A stretch of DNA of 64,000 nt from Proales similis (taxonomy: Eukaryota > Rotifera > Eurotatoria > Ploima > Proalidae): positions 434,001 through 498,000 of the forward strand of contig JAGVRJ010000012.1 in NCBI GenBank assembly GCA_019059635.1, written 5' to 3'. Shown here one piece after another: positions 23,035 to 33,320 of the stretch; position 1 is the first letter of the stretch; every line of letters begins with the position of its first letter. The notes under the pieces were generated by a model. The model ran no database searches, was not told the origin of the DNA, and saw only the letters and a list, made by a program, of their open reading frames with translations. The position numbers were made by a program, and so were the translations under genes.

Positions 23035-25389
23035 ATGTTCCATCAGGAGAGCATTGAGCCCGATTACGACGTAAGTGCGCTCGTCTGCCGTTTCTTCACT
23101 TGCTCTAATAGGCTTCTCGAACGCTGGCCCATCGCAGTATCCATACTATCAGAACGAAGGTTTGACTCTGGCCCGAGTGCACTTGAATTTAAATCTGATT
23201 TGATGACGATTAAGATGACGGACGCGGAATGCTGGACAGCGACTACGAGCGACAGCAGCAGAGCTACAAGATGAACGACGCAGTCAAGAGCTTCATCACG
23301 CATTTCTTTCGCGCTGTTCAGCGCGGACGAATATTCGAAATCTCGCACGACTACGAGCTCGGGTAGGCACCCCATTCGGTCATTTGGTCTCAGCGTGCTT
23401 GTCAGCCAACTTGTCCAAGCTGGAACATGCTCAGCGACCAGTACTTCAAGAACACTGCCTGGCCGCCGGTCGAAAGCATCGAGTCGATGATTCCGAACGG
23501 TAAAGCACTCTCGCTTGCCATCAAATTGAGTTTGAACCTTCTCGCATCTCTGACCAGAATCGATGAAGCCCATATTCCTGATCCTCTACAAGGAGATGTA
23601 CTTTCGCCACATCTACGCCTCCATTCAGGTTTGTGTGCACACTTGAAGGCGGTTTCAAACGAGAGTCCTGTCAATCGGAGAACGTTTTAGGGTGGACCGA
23701 GCTTGATGCAGCGAATCGAGTCGTTCGGCAACTACGTCGATCTGTTCAATGCGATTCTGAGCGCCGAAAGACCTCTTGAGCTCGAGCTGCCTATTCAATG
23801 GCTCTGGGACATCATCGATGAGTTTGTCTATCAGGTGAGATCCCCACTTGGCCTTATTTCGCCTCCACGACCGCTAACTGTCCCGATCCGCTCAGTTTCA
23901 ATCGTTTTGTCAATATCGAGCCAAATTGGTGAAGAAGGGCGGCCAGAACGCCTACTTTGCCATGATGGAGGATATCAACTTGCTGAAGCAGAACCCGAAC
24001 GTAAACGCCGACCTCTGTTCACTCTTCTGCTGCTTTAATGCTGATCGCGCATGGCAAAGGTCTGGAATGTTCACAGCGTCTTGAACGTTCTCCACTCGCT
24101 TGTGTCCAAGTCGAACATCAACAAGCAGCTTGAAGTGCTCAAGAACGTGACGCTCTCGTTGACCAACAGCAACGGCTCTGGCCTCGATCAGTCTCAAATG
24201 AGCGTCCATCAACAGCGTCTGCTGGCCGAGCTCGAGAACGATCTGTTCGCCCAGAGCAGCTTGTACAAGATGCTCGGCTATTTCAGTCTTGTCGGCCTGC
24301 TCCGCTTGAACTCGCTGTTTGGCGACTACTACTTGGCCATAAACACGATGCAGCACGTCGAGCTCGACATTCACAAGCAGGTGAGGGCCGCAGCTGCTTC
24401 AGCATTCGGTCTCAACCTAAACGTTCGCTTTCAGTTGTTGATTGCACGAGTGCCGTCGTGCATCATCACAACGTGCTACTACGTCGGCTTTGCTTATTTA
24501 ATGATGAGACGCTACGAGGACTCGGTAAAAGTGTTTGTGGACGCTCTGATTTACATCCAGCGAACTAGGATGACGAGCACTTCGCCGCAGCGCCTCCTCA
24601 ACGACATGGTTCGTGTCCTCTCTTCGTTTGTTTTCCACTGACTTGCGACTAATCGCAGCTGTTTTCAGATCACCAAGCAAAATGAACAGCTTTTCTATCT
24701 GCTGGCGATTGCGCTCAACTTTTATCCAATGAGAATTGACGAGTCGATCGATTCAATTCTGAAGGAGAAATATGCCGAACGTCTCACCAAGCTGCAGCGA
24801 GGGTAAGTGCTGTTTGTCCAAAAAGGAGCACTTTTCGACGACTAAAAGCGATGGCGCCAATTTTAGCGACAAAGACGAACTGGTCGCAATGTTTCACTTT
24901 GCTTGTCCGAAATTCCTGTCGCCAGTGGCGCCCAATTTCGACTCGCTGACCGAGCAGCATACGCTCGAGCCCTATCAACAGCAGCTCAAGGTGTTCATGG
25001 ACGAGGTGCAGCAGCAGATTCTCATCTCGGACATTCGCAGCTTCCTCAAGCTCTACACGACACTGCCGATCGCCAAGCTGGCCTCGTTCATAAACAAGAC
25101 GCCTGACGAGCTCAAGGCCATTCTGCTCTGCTTCAAGCACAAAATGAGCAACATCGAAACCGACTTGGCCAACGAAGATTTCCGCTCCTCGTCCGAAGTC
25201 GACTTTTACATTCACAACGAAATGGTGCACATTGCCGACACCAAGGTCGCCGCTCGCTTCAGCGACTTTTTCATTCGACAAATGCACAAAACCAACGAGG
25301 TTCGTACTCTTCGTCTCTTCTCTAAATTCAGTAAATTGATTGCCCCTCGCTCCGAGCAGATAATCACCAGCCTGAAGGCCATTCCGTGA
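23035..25389 (+). CDS. EIF3L: Translation initiation factor eIF3 subunit L
   Basis: PCI-domain subunit of the eIF3 complex that binds the 40S subunit during translation initiation. Twelve exons (23035-23070, 23138-23159, 23215-23362, 23420-23499, 23558-23628, 23691-23834, 23896-24000, 24060-24380, 24435-24608, 24669-24802, 24867-25299, 25360-25389) sum to 1698 nt, giving 565 residues, against 564 in human. Signatures in order: [155 protein letters not shown]. Introns are 51-67 nt; the second exon is only 22 nt. The identity is beyond reasonable doubt. Confidence 0.97.
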
Positions 25390-25465
25390 GAAGGTCAACA
25401 TCTCCGTTGCTTTGGTGTCGTTTTCCATCCGCCTTCGTCCAAGACCCGAATCACTTGAAGCAACA

Positions 25466-25471
25466 AATAAA
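25466..25471 (+). terminator. Candidate poly(A) signal of eIF3L
   Basis: AATAAA 77 nt after the stop, facing the CCDC169 signal on the other strand 27 bp away. Confidence 0.6.
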
Positions 25472-25497
25472 AGTCGCAAATGAGACTATTCGCCATT

Positions 25498-25503
25498 TTT
25501 ATT
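25498..25503 (-). terminator. Candidate poly(A) signal of CCDC169-like gene
   Basis: Minus-strand AATAAA about 130 nt after the stop at 25634. Confidence 0.55.
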
Positions 25504-25633
25504 CAGCCTCACGGATTCATTCGAGGCAAAGAGAACTCGCTTTGATTCTGTCTATACCCGGAGCGGTTCGAATTGAAGCTTTGAAAGCTTTGAAAATGTG
25601 AGTGGATGAGTGGATTGTGTGAAAAAGGCGCGC

Positions 25634-26970
25634 CTACTTGGTCTCCGAGGTCGATTCGAGTTGGTGCTCACGGCCGGTGTTGAGCGACAGCGGAGGTAAA
25701 TGCGTCTCTCGGCTTGTTTGACTCTCGTTGGGTGCGTCCGATCTCTTGCTCGCAGCCACTCGCGGCGTCTCTTTCGTCGCCAAGTTCAGCGCATTTCGCT
25801 TTTCCTGCAGCTCATTGTGAAGCTCTTTGCGCTCCTCGTTCGCTTTGTGATAAGCCTATGGGTTTTATTTTTGCGTTAAATTGTCTTTGTCTCCGCATCT
25901 CAGAACTCGTTTGGTTACTCACTTTGTTCTCTTGCTCCAGACGCCAGTTGAAATCGCGCAGCTGTTCGAGCAGGCTATCTCGATTGGCCAACAGTTCGGC
26001 GACAAACTCAGGCGAGCTCTTTTGTGTTCAAGTTTAACGTTTCAGTCAGAAAAAGAGCAAGACACAGACAGAAAGAGGCGAATAGGTCATGTTCGGTGTT
26101 TATACTACCGGCCACAAATTTAATCTTTTTCAGTGGCGGCCTTCTGACACCGCAGCGGCCGAGGAGCGCGCGCTGATGGTTAGTCTTCGACCGCCGAAGA
26201 GCTCTTTGTTCTGTTCTCAGGCCGACGAAGCTCTTGGCGGTCGGCAGCGAAAGAAAGCGAGAAAAAAGCAAGCCGAACAAGGCGAACTTACCTCGCTGAC
26301 GCTCTCTTGCAGGATCTTGCTCTTTGCTTCAAGTTGGTTGATTCAAATTTGGCGATCAAACACACACACGAGCGAGAGAGCGAATTACTTGTTTTCGAAA
26401 GGCGAGTAAGCTCTTCTAGTCGTTGAGCGACGAGAGCTGCTTGCTTTTCCAGTTGACGATTTATTTCGACTTGATTCTCGTAGCGAGTCTTCCATTCGCT
26501 TCCTTTTGAATTGTCGATGCTTAGCTAAGTCGACTGCGCGTCAATTTGTCTTGAGGCCCACCTTCGTAGATGATCAACGGCGGCCGGCTGTTGCTGTACT
26601 TTACCTCAACGACTTGATCGGTCAAAATGCCTGGCGCAAGGTCCGGTTGAAAGATGAGAATAAAATCGACCAGACGAACTAGACTTACTTTCTTCGCCAT
26701 TCTCCACCGAGTTCATTTGCTTTTCCAGTTCGTTGAATGTGTCGAGCAGCTCGGCATAAGACCGTTCGGCCGATTCCCTTTTCAATTGTTTGCGATTTGT
26801 TGAGCTCCGTACAAAAGAGCAAACAGGCTGAAAGTGGAAACAAACAGAACCCACTTGAGCATCTGTTCGTGGCGAATCTGGGCGCGAATTTGGTCCAAAC
26901 TTTGGAAATTGTGGTCATCCGAGGCCCGCTCGCCGTCATACTCGACATCGGGCTCTTCCTGCCAGCTCAT
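25634..26970 (-). CDS. CCDC169: CCDC169-like coiled-coil protein
   Basis: Coiled-coil protein of unknown biochemical role. I place seven exons (26855-26970, 26689-26804, 26562-26630, 26389-26502, 26292-26326, 25923-26018, 25634-25855), 768 nt, 255 residues. The family match rests on the segment SEWKTRYENQVEINRQLEKQ and on RLEQENKAYHKANEERKEL, both close to what I recall for human CCDC169. The N-terminus is acidic (MSWQEEPDVEYD), the middle is predicted helix, and the C-terminal 50 residues are Thr/Ser-rich. One intron (26019-26291) is 273 nt, unusually long, and could hide a further exon. A membrane-like reading of 26782-26855 is intron read-through. Head-to-head with the unrecognised gene at 27.8 kb. 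Confidence 0.68.
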
Positions 26971-27825
26971 CTCTGTCGCAGCCGGCTCTTGTTCGCCTTT
27001 CTTTCGCCTAAGCACAACTTTGGCCTAAAGACAACTTGAACAGGTAGAAACAAAAACAACACGAATGCCAATAGTCGTAGTCACAACAGCAACGCACCAA
27101 CGGCAGCTGAATATGAATATGCCAATCGGATTTAATAAATTGAGCAAAACGTGCGCGTGAATTTGCGAGTAGATGAAATTAGAATCGACGTCTCAGAGAA
27201 ACGAAGAGAGAGAGAGAGAACGGCACCGAGAGTGAGTGTGTACAGCTAAAGTAGTTGTTTGTCTCTGGGCCGCAAGGTAAATTTGCTCGCAATATTTGTG
27301 CTAATTTTTGCATTTCTCTCTAATATTTGTTTGCATCGAGCATCACCTTAGAAATCACAAGCTGATTTCATTCAAGTGTCAGTCAAGTTTGAAGCCAGTC
27401 ATCGCCACTTGAGTCATAATCAACACTTTCATCGCTCTCTCTCTCTCTCCCTGCCAGTTTACAATTAAATAAAGCTCATAAGTATACGAGCTAGGCGACT
27501 ACAAGGACGGCATCCTCTTGGCTACCGCACACAAACGCGCTTTAACTCGCAGGACTCAGGGGCTTGATTCGCGTCGGGATTCGCAGCTCTTTGTTTTTTT
27601 CTTTATTAACGTTTCTGTATGTTTCGTTTGAGAGGCTGCAGAGCCAAGTTGGGCAGGATTGATCGCTTTCAAAAAGGCCTTTTCTAGTTCGAGTCAAAGA
27701 GCGCTCGAGTGAAAAGGGCGCAGTGCGGATTTGGGAGTTAAAATTGGCGCTCGATTTAAATTTGGAGCGAAATCAGCAGCTGTGTTTAAAGAGAATGCAG
27801 AGTGAGGCACAGTTTCGGACTCGAG
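26971..27825. other. Intergenic region between divergent genes
   Basis: About 850 bp containing GA/CT runs (27207-27222, 27437-27451) and no coding signal; probable promoters of CCDC169-like and the 27.8-kb gene. Confidence 0.4.
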
Positions 27826-28495
27826 ATGGACTACGACCTTCGTGTGTGGGCGAGAGAAGTGAAAAAGTTTGGTTTCTTTTTCGCCAAGCAGCGCAGTCGA
27901 ATTGAGAGGATTGAGAAGAGCCTTCGACTCAGGGAAGAGTTCGCATTGCGCGGGAGCATGGAAATGTTTCGCAAAAGCTCCGACTGGTACCAGTTCGTCA
28001 AACAGACTGGCATCGACTTGTTCGAGAAGCTCAACAACCAGGAACGACAGCTCAGGGCGTCCAATCGTTCAAATGAGGCGGCTAGATCGCTCAAACTAGA
28101 TTTCCAGTCCGACCACACGCATCTTTCATTGTGCCGATGTTGTGCAGACCTGATCGTGACATTTGTAGACGCGAGATTCTTTGACAACGGGGTATTGTAT
28201 CGTTCTCATTTCCTTCTAATTGTGTTCTGATTTTATCACGTTCTTTTAAATTTAGACCGGCCATGAGGGCGCGTTTGATAATTGACGACCGCCAGATTCA
28301 TTACAGTCATTTTCCTTTTATTGTCAAATTTCAGTCCAGCCTGCCAGATCTATTGTCTCAGAGGTTCAACTTGCTGCTGCACGGGACAATAGACGGCTCT
28401 CTTCCCTGCGTGAAATTAATGTTCAGTCGGTTTTCTCCAAATTTGCCAATAAATCGCTGGTTGGAAAATCGTCTCTTTCGATTTATTGCGTAGCT
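27826..28495 (+). CDS. Unrecognised gene, basic helical protein (structure uncertain)
   Basis: I do not recognise this gene. The ATG at 27826 opens a frame of about 120 codons rich in charged residues and probably helical: a WAREVKKFGFFF segment, then KQRSRIERIEKSLRLREEF, SDWYQFVKQTGIDLFEKLN and QERQLRA. The frame runs to a likely donor (GGG/GTATTG) at 28190. Acceptor-like sites follow at 28255 and 28333. After 28333 one frame is coding-like and helical (EVQLAAARDNRRLSSL) to a stop near 28505; another frame stops at 28493. I could not connect exon phases with certainty. No signal peptide or membrane segment is seen. The gene lies between CCDC169-like and the GPCR. Confidence 0.4.
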
Positions 28496-28499
28496 GGCA

Positions 28500-28846
28500 A
28501 TTAGCAACGAGCGCCATTCGGATACAGTTAAACGAGCATCTTGTGAACCTGTGTGTTGGAAATTTATTGTAAAAGGGCGACGAGTTTGGAAATCATCCGG
28601 TTACTGAAATTAATGGCTACTAATGCGAATGCTCATGTTTTGGGTGCAAATTAAACACATTAAATTGTCGCGAGCGGATAATTAATCGTTGCCGAGAGTG
28701 TGTATGCGTGCTTGCTTCGGTGTAATTTCCACGACCGATGACATCGCCAATTAAATGAAGTGATCGGTTCTTAAGGTTCTGCCTATTCGAGCAGATTCAG
28801 TTTTTCTCGTCTCAATTGAACCAGACTGGAGAAGGAAGCGCGCAAC
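28500..28846. other. Spacer before the GPCR gene
   Basis: A/T-rich, about 350 bp, nothing recognised; presumably the GPCR promoter. Confidence 0.35.
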
Positions 28847-30012
28847 ATGCAGCAGCACGCAATCGCTTATTCTCTCTCAACAGCCATTTACGCTTTGCTT
28901 GCAGTCTTCGGATTTGCAGGTAGATCAACTTAATTCTCATGTTCTCAGTCATGATGCAAACTGCAATCTCATTCAGGCAACTTGCTGGCGATCGCCTCAA
29001 TTCTCAGCAGCAGCAAGCTTCGCTTCAGATCGACTTATTTGCTCATATTGAACCAATCGCTTGCTGAGCTCTTCATCAGCGTCACAGTGAACATTTCGCC
29101 GCTTCTAGGTGGGTCTGTCTCTTTTCATTCTTGAGCTTTTCAATTCAATTCTTGGCTGCCCCGGCTCGCTGCTGTCCTGCTCAATTGGGCAATAAAGGCG
29201 TCTTGTCGGGCAAGAACCTTTTGCTCGAAAGCAGCTTAATCTGCAAGTCCTTTGCCGCCGCTTGCGCAATCACCTGCTCGGCATCGCTGATTTCGATGGG
29301 ATTTCTGGCCCTGAACAGGTACCTCGGGCTCATTGAGACCAACTCGCGCTAGTTGCCCAATTTGATTCAAAAAATAGATATCTGGCCATGACTCGGCCGG
29401 ACACGTTTGTCCGGCTCTTCTCTCCCGCCAAAACGCTTCTCATCTGCATTCTGACCTGGATCTTGGCGGTCATGTCCGACGTGCCCAACTTCATTGGTCG
29501 GCTCCATTCGATGCGAGCTTTTCCTCTAGACTCTTAAACTCTGTTTCCATTTCTCTTGATCAACAAAAGGCTTCGGAGACCACGTTTACGACCAGGCTGC
29601 CAATTTGTGCATATTCAATCGAAGCAATCGCCGGTTCACAGTCTTTTTCGCGGTGGTCAGCTTCGTCATTCCCGGCATCGGCATCACAGTTTGCTACGCT
29701 CAAATCTACCGGCTGATTTACAGCAGCCGCAAACAGCTCAAGGTTCACAACAGGATCTGCCGCAACACAGTGCGTCTGACCAGATGCTTGTCAGCCACAT
29801 TTGTGGCCTTTATCCTGTGCTGGGCGCCGATCATCGTTCTGATCGAGCTCGATCATTTTGTCGGCATCTCGCCCGTCCTCATCAACTATGGATTCTTGCT
29901 GGCACATTCGAATCCGGCGCTCAACCCTCTTCTTTACTTTGCGTTTAATTCGAATTTAAGAGACGCTTGCCAGAGCCTCATTCGGCAATCTTTCACAAGC
30001 TCGACCTCTTGA
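28847..30012 (+). CDS. Rhodopsin-family (class A) G protein-coupled receptor, NRY type
   Basis: Seven-helix plasma-membrane receptor. Five exons (28847-28919, 28977-29108, 29198-29318, 29378-29496, 29570-30012) sum to 888 nt, giving 295 residues. TM1 has the conserved GN pair (FAGNLLAIAS); TM2 has LNQSLAELF, with Glu in place of the usual Asp; TM3 starts after the disulfide Cys (SLICKSF) and ends ALNRYLAM, an NRY instead of DRY; TM4 contains the invariant Trp; the ECL2 Cys is in NLCIF; TM6 has ILCWAPI; TM7 ends NPALNPLLYFAF. NRY receptors include the melatonin and Moody/Tre1-like groups, but I cannot assign a ligand. The C-tail is very short and Ser/Thr-rich. Confidence 0.85.
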
Positions 30013-30115
30013 CTCGCACAGACCGACAGCTTAAGCAACTATTATTCGATTTCTCTCCATTCTAGCCACTCTTTCTCTTTTACCAGCTGTCAATGTTGAA
30101 AGAAAAACAAAATTA

Positions 30116-30121
30116 AATAAA
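30116..30121 (+). terminator. Candidate poly(A) signal of the GPCR gene
   Basis: AATAAA about 105 nt after the stop. Confidence 0.5.
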
Positions 30122-30209
30122 TTCGTTCGTCCAAGTTCCAGTTTGTTGACTCAATCAATTTTTTTCTTTTTCTCCTCTGCACTCGATAGAGGGAGACGAA
30201 AAAAGCAAA

Positions 30210-30215
30210 TTTATT
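30210..30215 (-). terminator. Candidate poly(A) signal of RING gene A
   Basis: Minus-strand AATAAA about 35 nt after the stop at 30247. Confidence 0.5.
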
Positions 30216-30246
30216 CTAGCTAATCTTATTCTTGTTCTAGCTTATT

Positions 30247-31737
30247 TTAGAAGCGGAAAATAGTTGCAGACTTTCCGTCGCCTGCGATTTGATAGAACTC
30301 GCGCGGGCACATTTCGTCTATGCCAAACTCGGTCACTTTATCTTTGCGAGAATTAACCGTTTGATTTTCAGCCGAATGTGAGCCGTTTGATTTGGCTTTT
30401 GTTTCAATCTGATGAAAAAAAATGCGCTTTTGAGCAGAGTCAAAGTGAGCAAGAGTCCCATCCTCTAGAATAGTAAATTGGTCTCCACTTTTCATAGTCA
30501 CGTTTTTCACTGGTCCCAATTTTTCTTCTTCTGAGTCGAATATTTCGATATTTGAACTTGTCTGGTCCCACAAGTAAATATGGTTCTGATAGGCGCATAA
30601 ATTTTTCAAAGAATCGATGCCTGAATTGATGGTAATTTTAGTTGACTTTTCATTTGATAAATCCGTATTCATTATCCTTGGATTTAGTACACCTGATCGA
30701 GAATAATTATATCGATCTTGAGTAAATTCAAAATAAAATATTTTCTGCTTGCCCAATTTAAATGGCTTGGAACAAACCAAGGAGGTCTGTTTTAGAGATT
30801 GAAGCTTTGGGCCAAGAGTGATTAATTCAAAATATCGATAACTGTAATTAAAAAATACCATAAATGACTTTTCAAGCAAAATAACTTTGGCATTATCATA
30901 CGAGTAAGATGAACTTTTTGTAAAGCTCGCAATTAACTTTGAAAAATCCATGTCAAACAAATAGACATAAATGTGATATTGATCAACTCCTACAACCAAA
31001 TAGCCTTTGTCTCTCCACTGGATCAAATCTAAAACCTTCAAATTTTCCAGAAATGTTTTTATCTGCTTGAAGTCGACGGTGATTGGCTCTACATTTATGC
31101 CATACTTGACTAGATTGCCCACTAAAGAAGAATCGAGTTGATTCTGGTTCGAAGTGAATTCAAGGACATATTGGCTAAAAATAAAGCTTTTGGCCAAATA
31201 AGCTTCCCTCTTCAATTGTGTCTTCATGTTTTTATCCTTTTCCTGGTCCGGATAGGAGATGCGATAGGCAAGCAGATCACTTTTGAGTCTTTTTAGCTCA
31301 CTCTCATATGAACGCCCGTTGTCAATATAGTTCAAACTGTCCTTCTCGTAGTTGCTCACCTCGGCATGAAGCTCGTCTCTAAACTTGTTTATCTCGTCGA
31401 TCAACGTCTCCGTTCTAAGATCGATTGCCGAGTGAACGTTATCACAAAAATCACTCATCATTTTCTTGCTTTCATTCGCCTGTTTAACTATTAAATCGAA
31501 CTCCTTCTGCGCATCGAGTTTGGCCTCCGTGCAAGCGATTTGCTCCACCAGCCGTTTGAGATGTTTAACTGAAGCTAGTGAGTCGACGTTTTTCCCACTT
31601 GAGGTCGAAGCCCCGCAAACTGGACACTTAGCTTTGAGCTTTTTCTTAATGCATTTGTAGCAGAAGCTGTCGCCGCATGAGATCATTCTTGGGTCTTCCA
31701 GAACCTCATTGCAAATGGAACAAGCCAATTCGTTCAT
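30247..31737 (-). CDS. RING-type protein A of the intronless array
   Basis: Probable E3 ubiquitin ligase, 496 residues, one exon. The RING occupies residues 6-41 (C6, C9, C21, D23, C26, C29, C38, C41): the fourth zinc position, normally His, is Asp in CGDSFC. There is no B-box. Residues about 65-200 are charged and predicted coiled coil. The remaining 290 residues contain blade-like repeats (DLIQWRDKGYLVV, GDQFTILEDGTLAHFDS) that suggest a beta-propeller, by inference. The C-terminus ends in MCPREFYQIAGDGKSATIFRF-type sequence, shared by the array. Overall layout resembles TRIM-NHL proteins but is not close to any I know. ATG 31737 precedes the RING by five residues, as in all members. Convergent with the GPCR gene. 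Confidence 0.85.
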   Translation of the reverse strand: MNELACSICNEVLEDPRMISCGDSFCYKCIKKKLKAKCPVCGASTSSGKNVDSLASVKHLKRLVEQIACTEAKLDAQKEFDLIVKQANESKKMMSDFCDNVHSAIDLRTETLIDEINKFRDELHAEVSNYEKDSLNYIDNGRSYESELKRLKSDLLAYRISYPDQEKDKNMKTQLKREAYLAKSFIFSQYVLEFTSNQNQLDSSLVGNLVKYGINVEPITVDFKQIKTFLENLKVLDLIQWRDKGYLVVGVDQYHIYVYLFDMDFSKLIASFTKSSSYSYDNAKVILLEKSFMVFFNYSYRYFELITLGPKLQSLKQTSLVCSKPFKLGKQKIFYFEFTQDRYNYSRSGVLNPRIMNTDLSNEKSTKITINSGIDSLKNLCAYQNHIYLWDQTSSNIEIFDSEEEKLGPVKNVTMKSGDQFTILEDGTLAHFDSAQKRIFFHQIETKAKSNGSHSAENQTVNSRKDKVTEFGIDEMCPREFYQIAGDGKSATIFRF

Positions 31738-31774
31738 TTCTCTCTTCTTTTAATGTCAAATTAATTTGTCGTTT

Positions 31775-32024
31775 AACTTTGTATTTGAAGCCTGAGAAAT
31801 TCACTGGCCATTCCTTTTTCAAAAAGCTTATCCTCTTTGAGCAAAGTTGACATCTTTTCCAGGACACCATTCCCAATAGTGGCAGAGCACGGATAACATT
31901 CTATTTTTGTAACTTCCATACCAGTTTGATATTCGTATAGATGAGTCAAGCTTTCAATAGAAAGGAGTGCAGAGTAATCATAAGGAATGGGTTTTAATTG
32001 AGCACAAGGACATTGATTCTAATT
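31775..32024 (-). other. Orphan open frame of about 82 codons, no ATG at its start
   Basis: A minus-strand frame opening after an in-frame stop, next to an acceptor-like AG near 32025, and running to a TAA at 31775. It includes Cys-rich CPCAQ and ECYPCSAT segments and has no Met until its middle. It sits between RING gene A and a duplicated promoter fragment. It may be the remnant of a lost gene or a last exon; I recognise nothing in it. Confidence 0.3.
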
Positions 32025-32074
32025 TTCATTTATTTTTGCAGGGCAAGCAATAATCTTATTTCAAAATTGAGAAA

Positions 32075-32185
32075 AGCCAGTTTAAGATTCTTTGAACAAC
32101 TGATCAAAGCCAACGAGCAAGGCTTGATAAAAGGCTGTTTGAATGGCCCATCCCTCGCTTTTCTATTTAAAGTCGTGTAAAAATA
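32075..32185 (-). promoter_or_regulatory. Relic copy of the RING gene G promoter
   Basis: This stretch matches 42986-43075, including a TTTAAATAG box (minus strand, 32163-32172) and the flanking GTAAAAATAA. In gene G the homologous DNA abuts the start codon; here no RING coding sequence follows it. Confidence 0.65.
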
Positions 32186-32400
32186 AATCGTCTGCTTTCC
32201 GAGTCCATTTACAAAATTACCCGGTGCTGTGTATGTGCATCACAGGCAACAAGATTGCCGGAATGCTTTTTTGTATTCGAAAAGGGTCTGTTGTGTAGAG
32301 TGCGATTGGAGAGTCTCATCTTCATCTCTATCTCAGGGAAGGCTAGAAATAACCAATAGAGCCTAGGCGGCCATGGGAAAGGAAATCAACCGAATTTAAG

Positions 32401-32406
32401 TTTATT
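32401..32406 (-). terminator. Candidate poly(A) signal of truncated copy B
   Basis: Minus-strand AATAAA about 11 nt after the stop, at the same relative place as in gene C. Confidence 0.5.
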
Positions 32407-32416
32407 CAAGACAATT

Positions 32417-33046
32417 CTAAAAGCGGAAAATATTTGCAGACTTTCCGTCAGGGGCGATTTGATAGAACTCGCGCGGGCACAGTTCGTCTATGCCGAACTC
32501 GCCAAAATCAGAGCTTTTTGATTTAGCTTTTTTATCGATTCGATGAAAGAAACTGCAGTTCTGGACAGAGTCAAAGTGTACCAGAATTCCATCGGGTAGA
32601 ATTGTAAACTGGTCTCCACTTTTGATAGTCAGGCCTTTCAACGGTCCCAGTTTGTTTCCGTTTGAATCAAGTATCTCAATACTTGATTTACTCTTGTGCC
32701 ACAAATAAATCTGGTTCTTGTAAGCGCATATATTCTCCACAAGATTTAAATCTAAATCGGTGCAGTATTGTGTTGTTTTGGCATCTGATAAATTGGCATT
32801 CATTATTTTCAACTGATATCCTTCGATACTCCACCTAAAAAAACTTATTTTTTGTTTTCCCAATTTAAATGGTCTCATTTGATCTGTAGGAGTGTGTTGG
32901 AGAATTTCAGGTGTAAAACTTAAGCTTACCCATTCGAATTGCCGACATTTTCTGCTCAAATATATCTTAAACGAGTCTTCGGATAATATCACTTTTGCAT
33001 AATCATAAGTAGTATTTAGTTCGGTATGATCTTTGAACTCGCTCAT
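32417..33046 (-). pseudogene. Truncated RING-family copy B (C-terminal domain only)
   Basis: An open frame of 209 codons matching only the C-terminal 40 percent of genes A, C, D and F: ILDSNGNKLGPLKG, IKSGDQFTILPDG, FGIDELCPREFYQIAPDGKS and the final IFRF. RING, coiled coil and the first part of the C-terminal domain are missing, and the DNA upstream (33047-33320) shows no trace of them. The frame is intact and has its own ATG and poly(A) signal, so it might still be expressed as a short protein, but truncation during duplication is the simplest reading. Confidence 0.7.
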
Positions 33047-33304
33047 TCTCTGTTGTAGTCAATTGAAACTTTTACCGTAAGCTTTCATGTTGGAAGTGAA
33101 TAGTTTGTTCACTGGCCAATCCTCGATACAAAAGTACCGATCCAAATTAAGTGAATCTTTTCTTAGAAACCATTCCCTCCAGTGCATGTGGAGAATTTTT
33201 GCATTTCAGATCATCCGAGAAGAAAATAAACGAATGCAGTCTAAGTTAGTTATAACCAGAAGAGGCGAAGGAATTAATACTAACTTCAATTCACTTTGAT
33301 TAAA

Positions 33305-33310
33305 TTTATT
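33305..33310 (-). terminator. Candidate poly(A) signal of RING gene C
   Basis: Minus-strand AATAAA 11 nt after the stop at 33321. Confidence 0.5.
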
Positions 33311-33320
33311 CAAATGAATA

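Larger units (their letters stand above)
31738..32416. other. Spacer between RING gene A and truncated copy B
   Basis: About 680 bp with the orphan frame (31775-32024) and a segment at about 32050-32335 that resembles the 5' flank of RING gene G. Confidence 0.6.

Noticed and set aside
26782-26855. Apparent membrane segment (WVLFVSTFSLFALLYG) at the end of a CCDC169 exon
   Set aside because: It is read-through of a 50-nt intron; splicing at GTGGGT restores a coiled-coil frame matching the family.
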